From Leptoclinus maculatus (lineage: Eukaryota > Chordata > Actinopteri > Perciformes > Stichaeidae): a DNA stretch of 64,000 bases. Under the pieces are notes generated by a model. The model was given only the letters and a program-made list of their open reading frames with translations, did not search any database and was not told where the DNA came from. The stretch is from positions 124,001-188,000 of the forward strand of contig JAVDOI010000003.1 in assembly GCA_032191485.1 (NCBI GenBank). The letters run 5' to 3'. Position 1 is the stretch's first letter. Every line of letters begins with the position of its first letter. The position numbers were made by a program, and so were the translations under genes. This document shows positions 24,540 through 36,540 of the stretch, in pieces.

Positions 24540-26025
24540 ATACAGGGGTGGTACCTTAACAACACAACGACGCGTTTTGTCCGATGTGCCCGTGTTTTAG
24601 CAATGTCGCACCCCGTTGCGAAACCTGTCCGCCTCGAAACTGAAACCGAATTATCGGAATACGGCATCTTAAAATCGCAAAATATGCTTATAATGGTTTG
24701 GGGATTGACAATTCTTGCATTATTTAGGCTCGTAGTGAAGATGAAGGTTAAGATCACGATTAAATATTGTACAGCAGTTCAAATTGCCAAGTTGAGGAAT
24801 TCCGCTATGGAACGTACCGGCTAAAAATGTAGCTATATTCCACCGTGGGGAGTAACAGCATGTCACCACGGCAGTTTAAGCAGTGAACGCTCGGTGCCAA
24901 AAACAATACGCAGTCTATGAATAAAGCAGGCATTTGTTCTAATTTTAGATGATTTTAGATGAAGTATTTTTGTTAGATCACAAAAAGATATTGGGTGTTA
25001 GTTCATGTGCTGCAGTGATAAGAGCTTCACCATCTATATTTCTTCCGCGGACGAATCTTGGCGGACCGCTGGTGAAACTGAAAGAGAGGCCCGGCCTGAT
25101 CATGAATATCGTGCCTTTCGCATTGCGTAAACAAAAAATTATAATCGAAACAAAATAGTCTATCCTCAACAATTTGGGGAATAGTGGAATGTTACTGTTA
25201 AAGTGACTGGGAATGTTGTAAGATGTTCCTTAGAGAGGTTTATTGACAGTAGTCAAACAAGGAAGTGTGTGGTTCTGAAACAGATATCCATGAAATAATA
25301 ATTTGTAAAAACCTCTATACAGCATTGGTTTCAAATTAGGACATACAGACAGAATACAGGCAGCGATAAACATGTCCGGGACTCCTACAGTCGGCACTTA
25401 GCAAACAACGAACGAGCCGCTAAATATCAGACTAGATTGCCGTGCAAGTGACACAATATAACCCTTATGATGAAATTAGACTAACACCAAACTTTACGTT
25501 TACTTACTGGTTGTTTACACGCACACAGTCTTGAAAGGTGAACTCCGTACATCCACATAAACACTCTAAGCCGTCATTTCGCGCCACTACTCTCGTCAGA
25601 GCCTTTTCACCAACTTAATACCGGTGATATTAGTCCACGAGCAGCTGACTGCCGTCCTCTTCCGCAAGGGCGTAGTGCGGTTCCTGCTCGGCTGCTTCTC
25701 CGAAACACGTCAATAGAGGTCGTCCTTCGTCACAGTTATATTTACTTATCGGGAAAGTCTTTTTCCGGACATAAATAACGAATAAAGCCTCTCAAATTTC
25801 ACTCGCCATGAGGACTAGTGAGAATGATAATTTAGGTAGTCCCTCCAAAAATCCACTCGCCTCGGGCTAGCGGACTAGCGTTAGTTTCCGACCCTGCTAT
25901 GTTGGAAGTTTAACGAGCACATATTGACACGCTGTCCCTGACACATCTAAAACTGTAGCTACAGTGTCATAGTAGGGCCACTGACCCAGCGTTGGTATTG
26001 GATGAGTTGGCATTGAGAATGTGTT

Positions 26026-26619
26026 TGTCAGGATCCCTGTCTGACCCATTGTGTGTTAACCTCTGTTTCCCCCCAATCTCCTCTCCTCATGTGTCTGTCA
26101 TTCCCCTGTTTGTTGTTGTTGGCCATGTGCTCGGTGTTTGTTTTCTTGGTCCTGCCTCCAGACGATTCCCTTGGCCACACCCCTGATTGGTGGACAGCTG
26201 CGGACTATCTGGCTCGTAACCACCTGATCCTGATCCCACTGATCACCGCCTGGCACTTTATCAACCCTGGTCCTGCAGGCCTGGGGTGTCAGTCCGTATC
26301 GTCTTCTGCCTCGGTAGTCTTCCCACCGTTAAGTTGTCACTTGACTTTCCCTGGACTAACGTATTTCCTCTCCACTACGTGTGTAGAATTCCTGCTGAGC
26401 CGCCAGTCTGCGGTGTCGAGCCACGGGACATCACACCGCCGACCAGCCTACTCTCCGGTGTCAAGCCACGGGACTCGCATCGTGATCTGCCTGCCCACCT
26501 GTGTCGGACCACGGGCTCCACACATCCCCGCCTTTAAACTTGGCGAAATAAAATCTGTTTCACCAGACTCTGTCTCCTGTGGTTCTGCTATTGGGTCCTC
26601 ATCCTGAACTCCCGTGACA
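26026..26619 (+). mobile_element. Solo LTR with 5-bp target duplication
   Basis: Starts TGTCAGGATCCC, ends TCCCGTGACA and is flanked by GTGTT at 26021-26025 and 26620-26624. AATAAA at 26547-26552 sets plus orientation. Internal sequence differs from the 22195 LTR, so it is a separate family of the same general kind. Confidence 0.87.
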
Positions 26620-26624
26620 GTGTT

Positions 26625-27932
26625 GGAGGGACAGACACACAGCTCTACCTCTCTGATTTCAATGGCATAAGGATAATTGAATGGACATTTTATTTAGGTT
26701 ATTCAGGGAACTGGCCAAAATAGAGAACTTCTTTTGTCATCTGGAGTTCATTTCTGTCAGAAAAACAGTAATTTGAGTTTTACAGTTGTAAAGTAGCCTT
26801 TTGGCACTTAAAGAACGTCGCCATGATCACCCAACATTTTTCACTGGACAACTGTAAAAAAGTAATTGTTTTGTTTGCAGTCGCCTTTCTTAAGTAATTC
26901 TCTGGTTCAATGCACAAATCACATCAACCCGACACTAAAATCTTTCCACTGACATGTTCATGCGGAAGCTACATTATGGATTTTGAGTTGCTTCTAATTG
27001 TTTTCAAATCACTATAAGGCTTCATTTTAGACTACCTCAGTGACATCTTTTCAAACTTGCTTGCAGAAACTTTTTAAACCTCTCTTTGATTTATATCTTT
27101 AAAAAAAAACAACCTTTCTGTTATTTCTAATGTCCCTGACAGTGTGATTAGGTTTTTGGATGTTAACCATCAAAATAATGTAACATTATGAAAGGCAATA
27201 TCAAAGCTGTACAAATACATGATCTGTCTGTTTTACAGAGCAACTACTCCACTGAGCAACTGTTTATTTTTCCTTTTATTTCTTTCACTCTCGGTTAAGA
27301 AGAAAAACACCCACACGGTGACATTGTGAGCACCCACAGCCTTTCTTTTCCCTGCCCGCCTACACACTCTCATATACACGGAGCAAGGGTGGGAGAAGGT
27401 TAAGTAGAATGAAAAGGGACACGACCGGCAGAGAGCTGAACCTCGGACGCCCACTGCTCCAAACACATTTATTAACATCAAGTCCTGCTGAAGGTCTCTG
27501 CTCATTGATTCAGCTTCATTCATGACTCGATCAATAGCACTTGATCAAGGTGCAGCACAGACACGTCAAGCTGTAAATCAGATGTTTGCATGCTGAGTGG
27601 CTGACATCTCCCTCTCTCCTGTCTGCTGCTTCCTCTGGTGCGATGCTGCTGAGGAGAGAAAAGGCGATATAGCAACATCCCAACGTATTCTTTCAATGCA
27701 GCCTCTGTGTTACAGCAGGAAAATGTTGGGATATTTTAAGAATCAAAAATCTCCCAGAGATAGTGAGGACAAGCAAACAAACGTTTTCCGCATCATGCAT
27801 CTACTAGCTACCAGACGGAGAGCGGCTACAGCAAAATGTTCTCTTTCCACCTCATCTCCAGGAGAAATGTCACAGTGGTGTACGGTGCAGAGGTGGAAGA
27901 ACAACAAAGCATAGAGATTCATTAATTTCCTT
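26625..27932. other. No gene seen
   Basis: AT-rich sequence with short frames and no recognisable domains, repeats or RNA genes. Confidence 0.5.
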
Positions 27933-28277
27933 TACACAATAAAACACTCATACAGTATTGACCCAGTTTGCGTCAATACAGCAGTACTGTACCTCTGCCC
28001 AGTAACCCTGGGTTGCTTTGAACCATTAGTGTTTATTTCTCATATTAAAGTTTGATATTTAGCCAATCTAAAATATGTTTATTTTGAACAGACAAGCTCA
28101 TATTTGACCAGATACATTGGGTCCTAAACCACAATCGCAACTGTACCATATTCCAATTTGGGTATATGACCCAACAGTGATATTAAAAATAACTAACACT
28201 GGGTCAAAATAACCATCTATTGTTGGTCAATCTTGGGTGGATTTCTACATGGGCACCATGCAAAGTTAACCCAGTAT

Positions 28278-29364
28278 CAGGGGCGGACTGGCCATCGGGG
28301 ATACCGGGGAAATCCCCGGTAGGCCGACGGGGTTGGGATGGTCCAATATCATCAGCCCACCTCCATCACCAACCGGCCCTCCCTCTGACATCGCCGGCCC
28401 CGACTATATTCTATGCATCACGGATCACGTTAAATTTACTCTAATACCTAAATACCCAAAGTCAATAATCACTGACTGAGATTTAAACTACTCCTCTCGA
28501 TCTGTATTCACACTCATGGTTTCCAACTTCTTTACTCATCTAATCTCTTCCGTCAGTCTAACTTTGTTTTAGGTGTTATTAACACCAGCAGAGTTGTTGT
28601 CTCAAACATACTTTTAAGGCCACCGTCATTTACAACCTCCAGCAGCTGATCTTCCTCTTCCTCTGTCGTCACATATTATGCAGAGTGGGTTTGGCGCGTC
28701 AGAATTACTCCTGATATTTAATTAGACTCCTGATATTGTCTGTTAAATGAAGCTTTCTTTTTCTTGGAAGTTGTAGGCTCTTCTTCTGCCTCCTTAGTGG
28801 GCTTTTCCCCTTTGCAAAGAAGCTCTCCAAAAGTGTTTTACTCATTTTCGCTAACTTGTGGGCTTAATTAACGTATCACGTGACCGAGACAAGCGTCTTG
28901 ACGTGTGTCAAGAGCCACAGGCGGATGAAATTGGGAGAGAATCCGGTCATTTTTCAAAATAAAACATCTATCAGGAGGTTGGGGACCACTGCTCTAGCCT
29001 ACTCAACACTTATGGAAAAAAACCACAGACCAATGCGTTGTAAATCACGTCACGTGATGCAGTTTAGCCAATCAAATAAGGGTATTCTGATTCACCAGTG
29101 CGATGTAGCCACACCGTGACACAGGGGGGAGAGACAAGGAAAGACTTCACAGAGCAGAGCTCTTGTAATTTCAGATGTGAAGGTTAAATATCTTTATGAT
29201 GTCTTGATGATCAAATTGCTATAAACACCACAGTCCTTAACCTACACAATAAAAACACTGTGATAAAAATGTCTGCTCCATGTATTAATGCGAGAGAAAA
29301 AATACCGAGTGGGCCGGTCTGACACAGTAACTCCCGGGCCACTTTCCCCCCCAGTCCGCCCCTG
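28278..29364. mobile_element. hAT transposon with transposase remnant
   Basis: Both ends are CAGGGGCGGACTGG (the right on the minus strand), flanked by a perfect 8-bp duplication CCCAGTAT (28270-28277, 29365-29372). GGCCGG/CCGGCC blocks are subterminal. At 1,087 bp it is a deletion derivative. A decayed N-terminal transposase is on the minus strand at 28718-28845. Confidence 0.9.
28718..28845 (-). pseudogene. hAT transposase N-terminal remnant
   Basis: ATG at 28845 starts MSKTLLESFFAKGK, then a frameshift leads to a Glu-rich stretch, a Lys-rich stretch and KASFNRQYQES before TAA at 28718-28720. A short SFF-type start followed by acidic and basic runs and an FNRxYxE segment is the usual beginning of the ZBED5/SCAND3-like hAT transposases; the BED finger should follow but is missing. 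Confidence 0.5.
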
Positions 29365-29419
29365 CCCAGTATTGTGTTTGGGTCAATATTGACCCAGTGT
29401 TTTGTTTTTTTAATGTGTA

Positions 29420-31282
29420 CAATCAGGCTGTTCTCAGTCACTGTTCACATTTATACCAGCAAAAAGTTATGTTTTGTAATTGTAACCCTTGTCACAGTGA
29501 GCCAGGAGGTGGAGGGCCTCTAAGGAAGTTGGGTGACATTCATGGGGGAATGCACAAAAAATAGAAGAAATTACTTTTCACACAAACTCTTGTATGATTA
29601 TACGTTGGTACAATTTACTGTATTTTTGTAAGTGTGTGTTAGTGTTTGACTGTCATCTGATGCACACTACACTCACACTCCAGGATTAAACTGGTAACTG
29701 GTACATGTTGAACCTGTGATGACAGATTGCAAGTTGTCAATGCTTTGTTTTAAGGAGACACAAGCCAAAAACGTTAGACATTACTAATCCAAACTACATA
29801 TTGAGTAACAATAGTTACAGAACAGTAGCATGACAAGACACATTTATTTGCACCTTTTGCAGCAGCGCCAGTGTTACTAAAGCCCAGTTCAATCAGGAGA
29901 GACTAGGTAATGAAGAAAAGATCAAAGTTAATTATAAACAGATGATGTGTGATGATAAAGTCTTGACAAAGTCTTTGGTGATTAGACTCTACAGGGAGAT
30001 TTGATTTAATCCAATCAGTGTAACAGCAACGTGAATGTAATAAAGTCAGAGAGACAATCATATTAAAAAAGAGACAGCAGCAACATGATAGTTAATGATG
30101 TAGGTGTGTCACTCTGCTATTGGATAGAAGAGACCAGCTCATCAGAACAGCTGATAGACAGCTCCAAACAGTGACAGCAAGGAAATAATGAGTGAGCATG
30201 CGAGTGGATTGAGTGTATGAGAAATAAACTACAGGCCTAAGCATACAAAAGTCTATTCTTCCTGACTGAACTTGGGGTGCAACTTTATCTTGGGAGACAA
30301 AGACAAAACTGAAACTGACAAAAATGTAAAGTCCACAAACTGAAAGTACATAAAAAAAACAAGAACATCGTTTTACTTTTGTGACTTTCATATAGACTTT
30401 TCCCCCAAAATATTATGTCAACTTTTAAGCTTAAAAAACAAGGTTTAAGAAAGGGATGTTCTTAATGTGATTTTTGTCTTTTTTTTTTTTACTAAGGACT
30501 TAATACTCCCAAACTTCTGATCCAACCTTTGATTTTACACTCTGCCACTCCAGGGAAAGTCATAGAAAGGATTATAAAAATACCTTGAGAATAGGGCGTC
30601 CTGTGCCAAATGTCCTTTCTTTCCCACTGTTATCACCATTGCCTGTGTAGAATCTATTTCAGTATTTTTAGAAGGCGGTTCTCTCAGGTTTCTGGGAAAA
30701 TGCCACGGACATTACTGTGGAGAGAGACCAATATTACAGCATCTGTGTAATAACACTTTCTACTATTATCCATAAGCAGTAGGGTTGTGCAGTATCTGAT
30801 CCCGTCAGAAGGTGTCTGTTATCTTGAAAGTGACCCTCACCTCCTGGAAATGTCTCACTCTTTACACTTCGTCAGTTGATCTGATCGTTTTCATCGTTTC
30901 GGTATCAGACGCCGAGGTCACTGACCAAGTGTCGGGTTCAAACCAGACATGTGGTGATTAAACCGTATTTCCTCTAAAAAATAGAAAAAATGTCTTACTT
31001 GAACGACTGAATGTATCATTGAACTGTTCAGTTTTCATTTTTCTTCAACAATATCCCCTCAGGGAAAGTAAAATAACATTTTGCAAAGGCTTAGTTAAGG
31101 TGTTAAATATCAAAGAAGTAAATGGTGACATGAGACAGGACGTGTTGACCATCTCAGTGTTAAAGCAAAACCATCGTCTCTCCCAAACTTTAACCAAAGT
31201 GTTGTCTTAACATAAGTACATGTGGGAGGCAAAATTTCAATATCTGTGTGAGGCTTTTAGAAATGTGAAATATGAAGGGGAG
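29420..31282. other. No gene seen
   Basis: Non-coding AT-rich sequence; a T-run at 30479-30490. No RNA gene or element ends recognised. A B-box-like GGTTCAAACC at 30937 has no matching A box. Confidence 0.45.
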
Positions 31283-31980
31283 ACACTACAGGTGCATAAG
31301 ACAACAAATGTAACTAATAGATATCGCCATGGAACTTTCCCAGTTGATTACTTACATTATACTTACATTTTTTAAGTTTTCTGCAATTATATGTTTAAAT
31401 ATGCAAATTAGGCACTATATTATTATACATATATGTGCTAATTTGCATACATTTCCAGGACAGAAATGTAAACATTGGATAAAGCCAGATTCAAAAGGAT
31501 TGTTTCATGTTGTTGACATATTAGAGTCAAAGGTTTTACAGAGGGGATTTTGGATATCTCTTTGTATCACTCTATAAATCAGAAAAAAAGAAAGAAATCC
31601 CCCATATTTCAAGGAATAATATCTTAAGGCTCTGAATGATATGTGAACAAACCCCTCTGTGAAAACCTTCAGAATATAGAGAGGAATGAAACTGGAGTGT
31701 TTGATGTAAGAGCTACTGAAGTGGAGATTTCTAGATCAGAGTCTGAGAAAAAACTAATTTAGAGAAAACATCCTTTAAAGAGATGTTTTGTGAATTTACA
31801 CACATTTTGTAGACACTACAGATGAATAATGTAATAAATAACTAATAGATATTAACATGACTTTCCCCAGTTGATTACTGACATTAAGACATCTATTTAT
31901 TGTAATACAAGTTTTCTGAAATGTTATGTTTAAATATGTAAATCAGGCATTATCTAATGATAACTTCTGGGGAATTCATA
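31283..31980. repeat. Diverged direct repeat, two units about 530 bp apart
   Basis: Units at about 31283-31445 and 31813-31980 share ACACTACAG, TAACTAATAGATAT, CCCAGTTGATTACT, TTTTCTG.AA.T and TATGTTTAAATATG in the same order. The sequence after the second unit, through about 32130, looks like further body of the same dispersed repeat. No frames or inverted ends are evident. Confidence 0.7.
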
Positions 31981-33120
31981 AAAAAATCTACAGACACAAA
32001 TAGACAAAGTAGTAAAATATAGACCTAAATGTGTTTTCTGCTCGTCTGAAAAAAGACAGGATATGTCTCTCTGAGATTCCATTCATTCAACTGCTTCCAT
32101 CTGATTGGATCTAAACTGCGTTCGCCGGTGCCACCATCATTTCAGTTCTAAAACTTATTGTACAAACTCAAAATATGAAGTATGAATTAATTTTGATGAA
32201 ATTAACATTTCAACCTTCATGTATCTAATCATTTCCAAGTTGGACATTGTATATGAAGGTTTGAAACTTATATTTACAAAATGTCATACTGATTATAATA
32301 CATCGTACATTATTTATAAATCATGACTGTAAAAATGTATTTAATTAAAAAACAAATCAGTTTTCCTTGCAAGATTCAGACAATATATAACTAACTCTTG
32401 TCAAACTGCTGTCAGAGAGTGCAGTGGCTGCTTTCTATGACTATATCTCCATCCATATATCTTTTCATAACTCAACTCATCTACTTGGAGCAACACCTCC
32501 GTGGTTAGCTGAACAGCCAATCAATATGTGGGCAGAAGCACTCTGAAGTTGGAGAATAGAAAAATTACATCTAAAAATAATAGCTGGAAGAGCAGCGCAG
32601 GGAGCTGAGCATAAATCAAATGGCTTTTTTACCTTCAGATGTGTGAAGACGAGGAGAAGGGAACGGATGTGCTAGCATTAGGCGGTGGACAGAACATCCT
32701 CGCAACTAAAAAGAAGCAGCTTTTTGCAGAGGGGTCAGCGGAGCTGCAGCAGAGCCCCGGGGCCTGTCAGGATGCTTCCATCCCAGCGCTGCCTCGTCCA
32801 CAGCACAGTTTAAAGCTAACATTAGCCCTGCTTGCTATCGACTGGCAACTGTTGTCAGAGAGCATTACAGCATCAGGAAGCAGTCCCCGGATAAAAAAAA
32901 AATATATATATAAAAGGCAATATATTAATATGTGCAACATTAAAATATGCAGAAGAAGACAGCATTACAAATATTTTCTTTTTAATGACTTTGAAAATGA
33001 AAAGGAGAACAGCTGCATAGTGGACATTAACATGGAAGGGCTGCTGCTCTATCATTAGCTTAGCCATGTTTAGGGGTTAGGATGCGTAGTTAACACTGTG
33101 TTGTCTGGAACTATATCACA
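31981..33120. other. No recognised gene
   Basis: The frame 32639-33058 (139 codons) begins just after TTTTTTACCTTCAG, a sequence that could act as a splice acceptor, and its first 90 residues are of reasonable composition, but the end is low-complexity AT-rich and I see no domain. I treat it as unsupported. Confidence 0.3.
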
Positions 33121-33583
33121 TGTACCCTGGTGTGGTGAAGCCTGACCGGAGTGGCTTCTGAAGTGGTAGGAGGCAGACACGAGAGACTTTGTTCCAATAA
33201 CAAAAGGTGTTTTATTTACAAAAGTGCCCTGCTACATGTGTAACCAAACAAATAAACGTTTAGTTTAACTTAGCTTAACTAAATAAAACTCAACTCATCA
33301 TAAAGTAACATAATCACGTGCACACAGCTACAGACTGATCTTCCTCTCCCCTGTTCAGTCAAAGTCATCTCCTTATATAGAGTCTCCTATCAGCAGGATT
33401 TAGTTCCTACCATGAGTGCAGGTGACACCAATTACTGACTCCCACAGTTGCCAGACACCAGCTATACCTTTCAGCACCCCTTTAGGTAGCAAACAATTCT
33501 ATATGGTTTAAAATTAGCTATACACTCACAACAATGCAAAACAGATCACAACTAATCTACAAATCTACAAATCTACCAGTACA
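33121..33583 (-). mobile_element. LTR, minus orientation, with adjoining polypurine tract
   Basis: On the minus strand it begins TGTACTGG and ends CCAGGGTACA. CTATATAAGG (about 33371-33380) and AATAAA (plus TTTATT at 33211-33216) are in the right order. A 22-base G-run on the minus strand lies 9 bp upstream of the start, the position of a polypurine tract, so it would be the 3' LTR of a truncated element. No internal gag or pol remains, and the second flank needed for a target duplication is lost. Confidence 0.55.
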
Positions 33584-33592
33584 TACTCTACT

Positions 33593-33614
33593 CCCCCCCC
33601 CCCCCCCCCCCCCC
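33593..33614 (-). repeat. (C)22 run, probable expanded polypurine tract
   Basis: Twenty-two consecutive C on the plus strand next to the LTR start. The native tract was probably shorter and has grown by slippage. Confidence 0.6.
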
Positions 33615-33630
33615 TCAGACTTGGTCCGAC

Positions 33631-33657
33631 CCAATGACATCATCCAGTGTATAAATA
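33631..33657 (+). promoter_or_regulatory. Promoter-like CCAAT / CRE-like / TATA cluster
   Basis: CCAAT (33631), TGACATCA (33636-33643) and TATAAATA (33650-33657) lie within 27 bp, on the strand opposite to the LTR to its left. A LINE fragment starts about 350 bp downstream. It may be the remnant of another LTR. Confidence 0.35.
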
Positions 33658-34007
33658 GAGGAAATAGCCGGGTGCCTCCCCCTTTAGTCTCTGGAACACA
33701 TGGTGGGTATGGTAAACAAACAATGTATATGCATGGTTAGATATATAGATGAATGTAATATGGGGACAAATGGTGTGTTCTCACCCACTTTGTCACACCT
33801 GGAAAAAAAAAAAACGCCGTCCTCAGAACAAGTTGAAGTTGAAACTACAAGTTCTCTTGTGGTTTAGTCTGAACCCTGCTGCTTCCTAGTAATCTAAATG
33901 CTACAGAAGACACTGAATCTGAGGTTTCAGTGATCCCTTGTGTTCTGTTTGTATTTCATTGTCTGGAGTCTACAACTATGTATGTATCAAAAATAATGCA
34001 AATGCAT
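33658..34007. other. No gene seen
   Basis: Unassigned DNA containing an A-run at 33803-33814. Nothing recognisable before the LINE fragment begins near 34008. Confidence 0.4.
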
Positions 34008-34806
34008 TGGAGACATGCCACGTACCAGCCTGCTTCAAGGCCTCCACCATCATCCCCATCCCCAAAAAAACAAGGATCACAGGACTTAATGACTACAGGC
34101 CCGTCGCCCTGACCTCTGTGGTCATGAAGTCTTTTGAGCGCCTTGTCCTGTTCCACCTAAAAATCCTCACTGACCCACTCCTGGACCCCCTGCAGTTCGC
34201 CTACAGAGCCAACAGGTCTGTAGACGACGCAGTCAACATGGCCCTTCATTTCATCCTCCAGCATCTGGACTCCCCAGGAACCTACGCCAGGATCCTGTTT
34301 GTGGACTTCAGCTCTGCCTTCAACACCATCATCCCGTCTCTGCTGCAGGACAAGCTCTGTGCCCGACTCCACCTGCAAGTGGATCACAGACTTCCTGTCT
34401 GACAGAAAGCAGCACGTGAAGCTGGGAAAACACGTCTCAGCCTCTCGGACCATCAGCACCGGTTCCCCCCCAAGGCTGCGTTCTTTCCCCTCTGCTCTTC
34501 TCCCTGTACACCAACAGCTGCACCTCCGTCAAACTCCTGAAGTTTGCGGATGACACCACCCTCATTGGACTCATCTCTGGTGGGGATGAGTCCGCCTACA
34601 GGTGGGAGACTGACCATCTGGTGACCTGGTGCGGTCTGAACAACTTAGAGCTCAACGCTCTAAAGACAGTGGAGATGGTTGTGGATTTCAGGAAGAACGT
34701 AGCCCCACCTGCCCCTATCACCGTGTGTGACTCCCCCGTCGATGCTGTGGAGTCCTTCCGCTTCCTGGGCTCCATCATAACCCAGGACCTCAAGTGGGAG
34801 CTTAGC
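34008..34806 (+). mobile_element. LINE fragment R, 5' part (RT domain), host of the nested cluster
   Basis: 5'-truncated CR1/L2/Rex1-type LINE. RT motifs: DYRPVALTSVVMKSFERLV (34093), DPLQFAYRANRSVDDAV (34183), motif A LFVDFSSAFNTI (34297), the motif B region with frameshifts near 34365 and 34470, and FADDTTLIG (34547-34573). It runs up to FLGSIITQDLKWE and stops at 34806. The next residues of the same protein family reappear at 37385, showing that 2.6 kb was inserted here. Confidence 0.75.
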
Positions 34807-34811
34807 TTCTG

Positions 34812-35450
34812 AACATGGCCAAGACCAGAGAGATGGTGGTCGACTTCAGGAGGAAGACAACGGCTCCACAACCGCTGAGAGTTCTGGGAGAGGATGTGGA
34901 CATGGTGGAGGAGTACAAGTTCCTGGGTATCTCCATCGACAACAAACTGAACTGGAAGACCAACATCAACGCTGTGTACAAGAAGGGGATGAGTCGACTC
35001 TTTTTCTTGAGGAAACTTCGATCCTTCATGTGCAGCAAGATGTTGGAGATGTTCTACCAGTCTGTTGTGGCCAGTGCACTTCATTTCTCCGTAGTCTGCT
35101 GGGGGAGCAGCATTGGAGCCGGAGACACCAACAGACTAACAAACTAGTTAAGAAGGCCGGCTCCATCATTTGCTGCGGAGAGGAGAACACTAAGGAAACT
35201 ACTATCCAAATTGGACTACCCTCTCCACCACCTACTGCAGAGCACTTTCTCCAACAGACTGATCCAGCTCCGCTGTCACAAGGACAGATACAGGAGAACA
35301 TTCCTGCCCACTGCAATAAGACTTTATAATAAATCACCTCTGGCCAAATCATCCACAAAAATATAACACCGCTACACTGTTGTTGTTTGCTGTTGGTTGA
35401 TCTCTGCACTACTGTTTTTTTTACCTAGTTAGTTAATTTAACACTATTGT
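34812..35450 (+). mobile_element. LINE fragment B, 5' part (RT C-terminus and start of 3' UTR)
   Basis: Encodes TREMVVDFRRK, EYKFLGISIDNKLNW and GMSRLFFLRKLRSF, the thumb and C-terminal region of a second CR1/Rex1-like family. An opal/ochre-interrupted tail leads to CHKDRYRRTFLPTAIRLYN, the usual last residues. The 3' UTR is then cut by fragments C and D; its end seems to be at 37259-37384. Confidence 0.65.
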
Positions 35451-36540
35451 GTTACATGTGGCAAAATGGATTGCTGAGTGGTGGAGTGAGTCCAGTTTTC
35501 TGAGGGTGGTCTTTGATGCCATTTTATAAATGATATCGCCGTAATCAAATAGAGGAAGGATGGTCATTTTGACAAGGGTGAATTTGGCAGAGTGTGTGAA
35601 GGAGGCCTTGTTTCGATACAGGAAACCCAGTCTAGCTTTGACTTTAGCCAGAAGGTTATTGATGTGTATGTTAAATGAGAGAGATGAGTCCAACCAGAAG
35701 CCAAGGTATTTGTAAGAGCTGACAAACTCCAGCTCCAAGCCATCAGCACTGTAGATCTTGGGAGGGCTGGGGGTGATGAGGTTTTTCCGGTCAAACAGCA
35801 TACATTTGGTCTTTTTGGAGTTGAGGAGCAGGTGGAGGTTGTGAAAGGACTGTTGGATGGAGGTGAGGCTTTGTTGAAGAGTGGACACAGCAGAGTGGAG
35901 TGAGGGACCAGCTGAATATATGATGGTGTCATCCATTTATATTGATGAATCCTGGAATTTCCAGCAGCTTTGGCTACATCGTTAATATAAATGGAGAACA
36001 AAATAGGGCCTAAGATGGAGCCTTGAGGCACACCTTTAGAGATGGTAAGAGGTTCAGACATGATGTTTTCGGTCTTCACCCGATGGACACTACCAGCCAG
36101 GTAGCTAGCAAACCAGTTGCAACATCCACTGGACAAGCCAATGCTGGTAAGTCTTTGCAGGAGAATGTTATGGTTGACCGAGTCAAAAGCCTTGGCTAGG
36201 TCTATAAAGGCAGCTACACAAGTCTGTTTGTTGTCCATGGCGATGATGACGTCATCAAGGACCTTCAGTGTAGCGGTGGTACATCCGTGGCCTTTCCTAA
36301 ACTCAGACTGCAGGTCAGACAAAATATGATTTAAGTCAATGAAGTGAATTAGTTGTTTATGTACCAGTTTCTCTAGGGCTTTGGCCAGACAGGGCAAAAT
36401 GGAAATCGGCCTGTAGCAGTTCGGGTCAGAGCCAGAGCCTCCTTTAAAGAGGGGGAGAATCGTAGCCGATTTCCAGTCAAGGGGGAAAACAGACAAATTA
36501 AATGACAGGTTAAACAGGCTTGTAATAGGGGAAGCATCAA
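35451..36540 (-). mobile_element. LINE fragment C, inverted (RT domain, broken YADD)
   Basis: Minus-strand RT of a jockey/CR1-type LINE: VFPLDWKSATILPLFKGG, NCYRPISILPCLAKALEKLV, motif A AAFIDLAKAFDSVNH, motif B GVPQGSILGPILF. At the catalytic motif the sequence reads TATAAATGGATGACACC (about 35928-35944 in reverse), so the expected YADD box carries two extra bases and is frameshifted; the frame resumes as DDTIIYSAGPS (35433-35936). The C-terminus ends at HHSAIHFAT. Both ends are truncated. Confidence 0.75.

Larger units (their letters stand above)
27935..29417. mobile_element. Tc1/mariner-like MITE split by a hAT insertion
   Basis: Ends CACAATAAAA and, on the other strand, CACATTAAAA are flanked by TA on both sides (27933-27934, 29418-29419), the Tc1/mariner target. 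Subterminal blocks TATTGACCCAGT and its complement occur at both ends, and GGGTCAA motifs recur inside. Without the hAT and its duplication the unit is about 388 bp and non-coding. Confidence 0.65.

Noticed and set aside
32639..33058. 139-codon frame with a possible upstream splice acceptor
   Set aside because: No domain recognised, and the last third is low-complexity AT-rich sequence with runs of Lys, Tyr and Ile.
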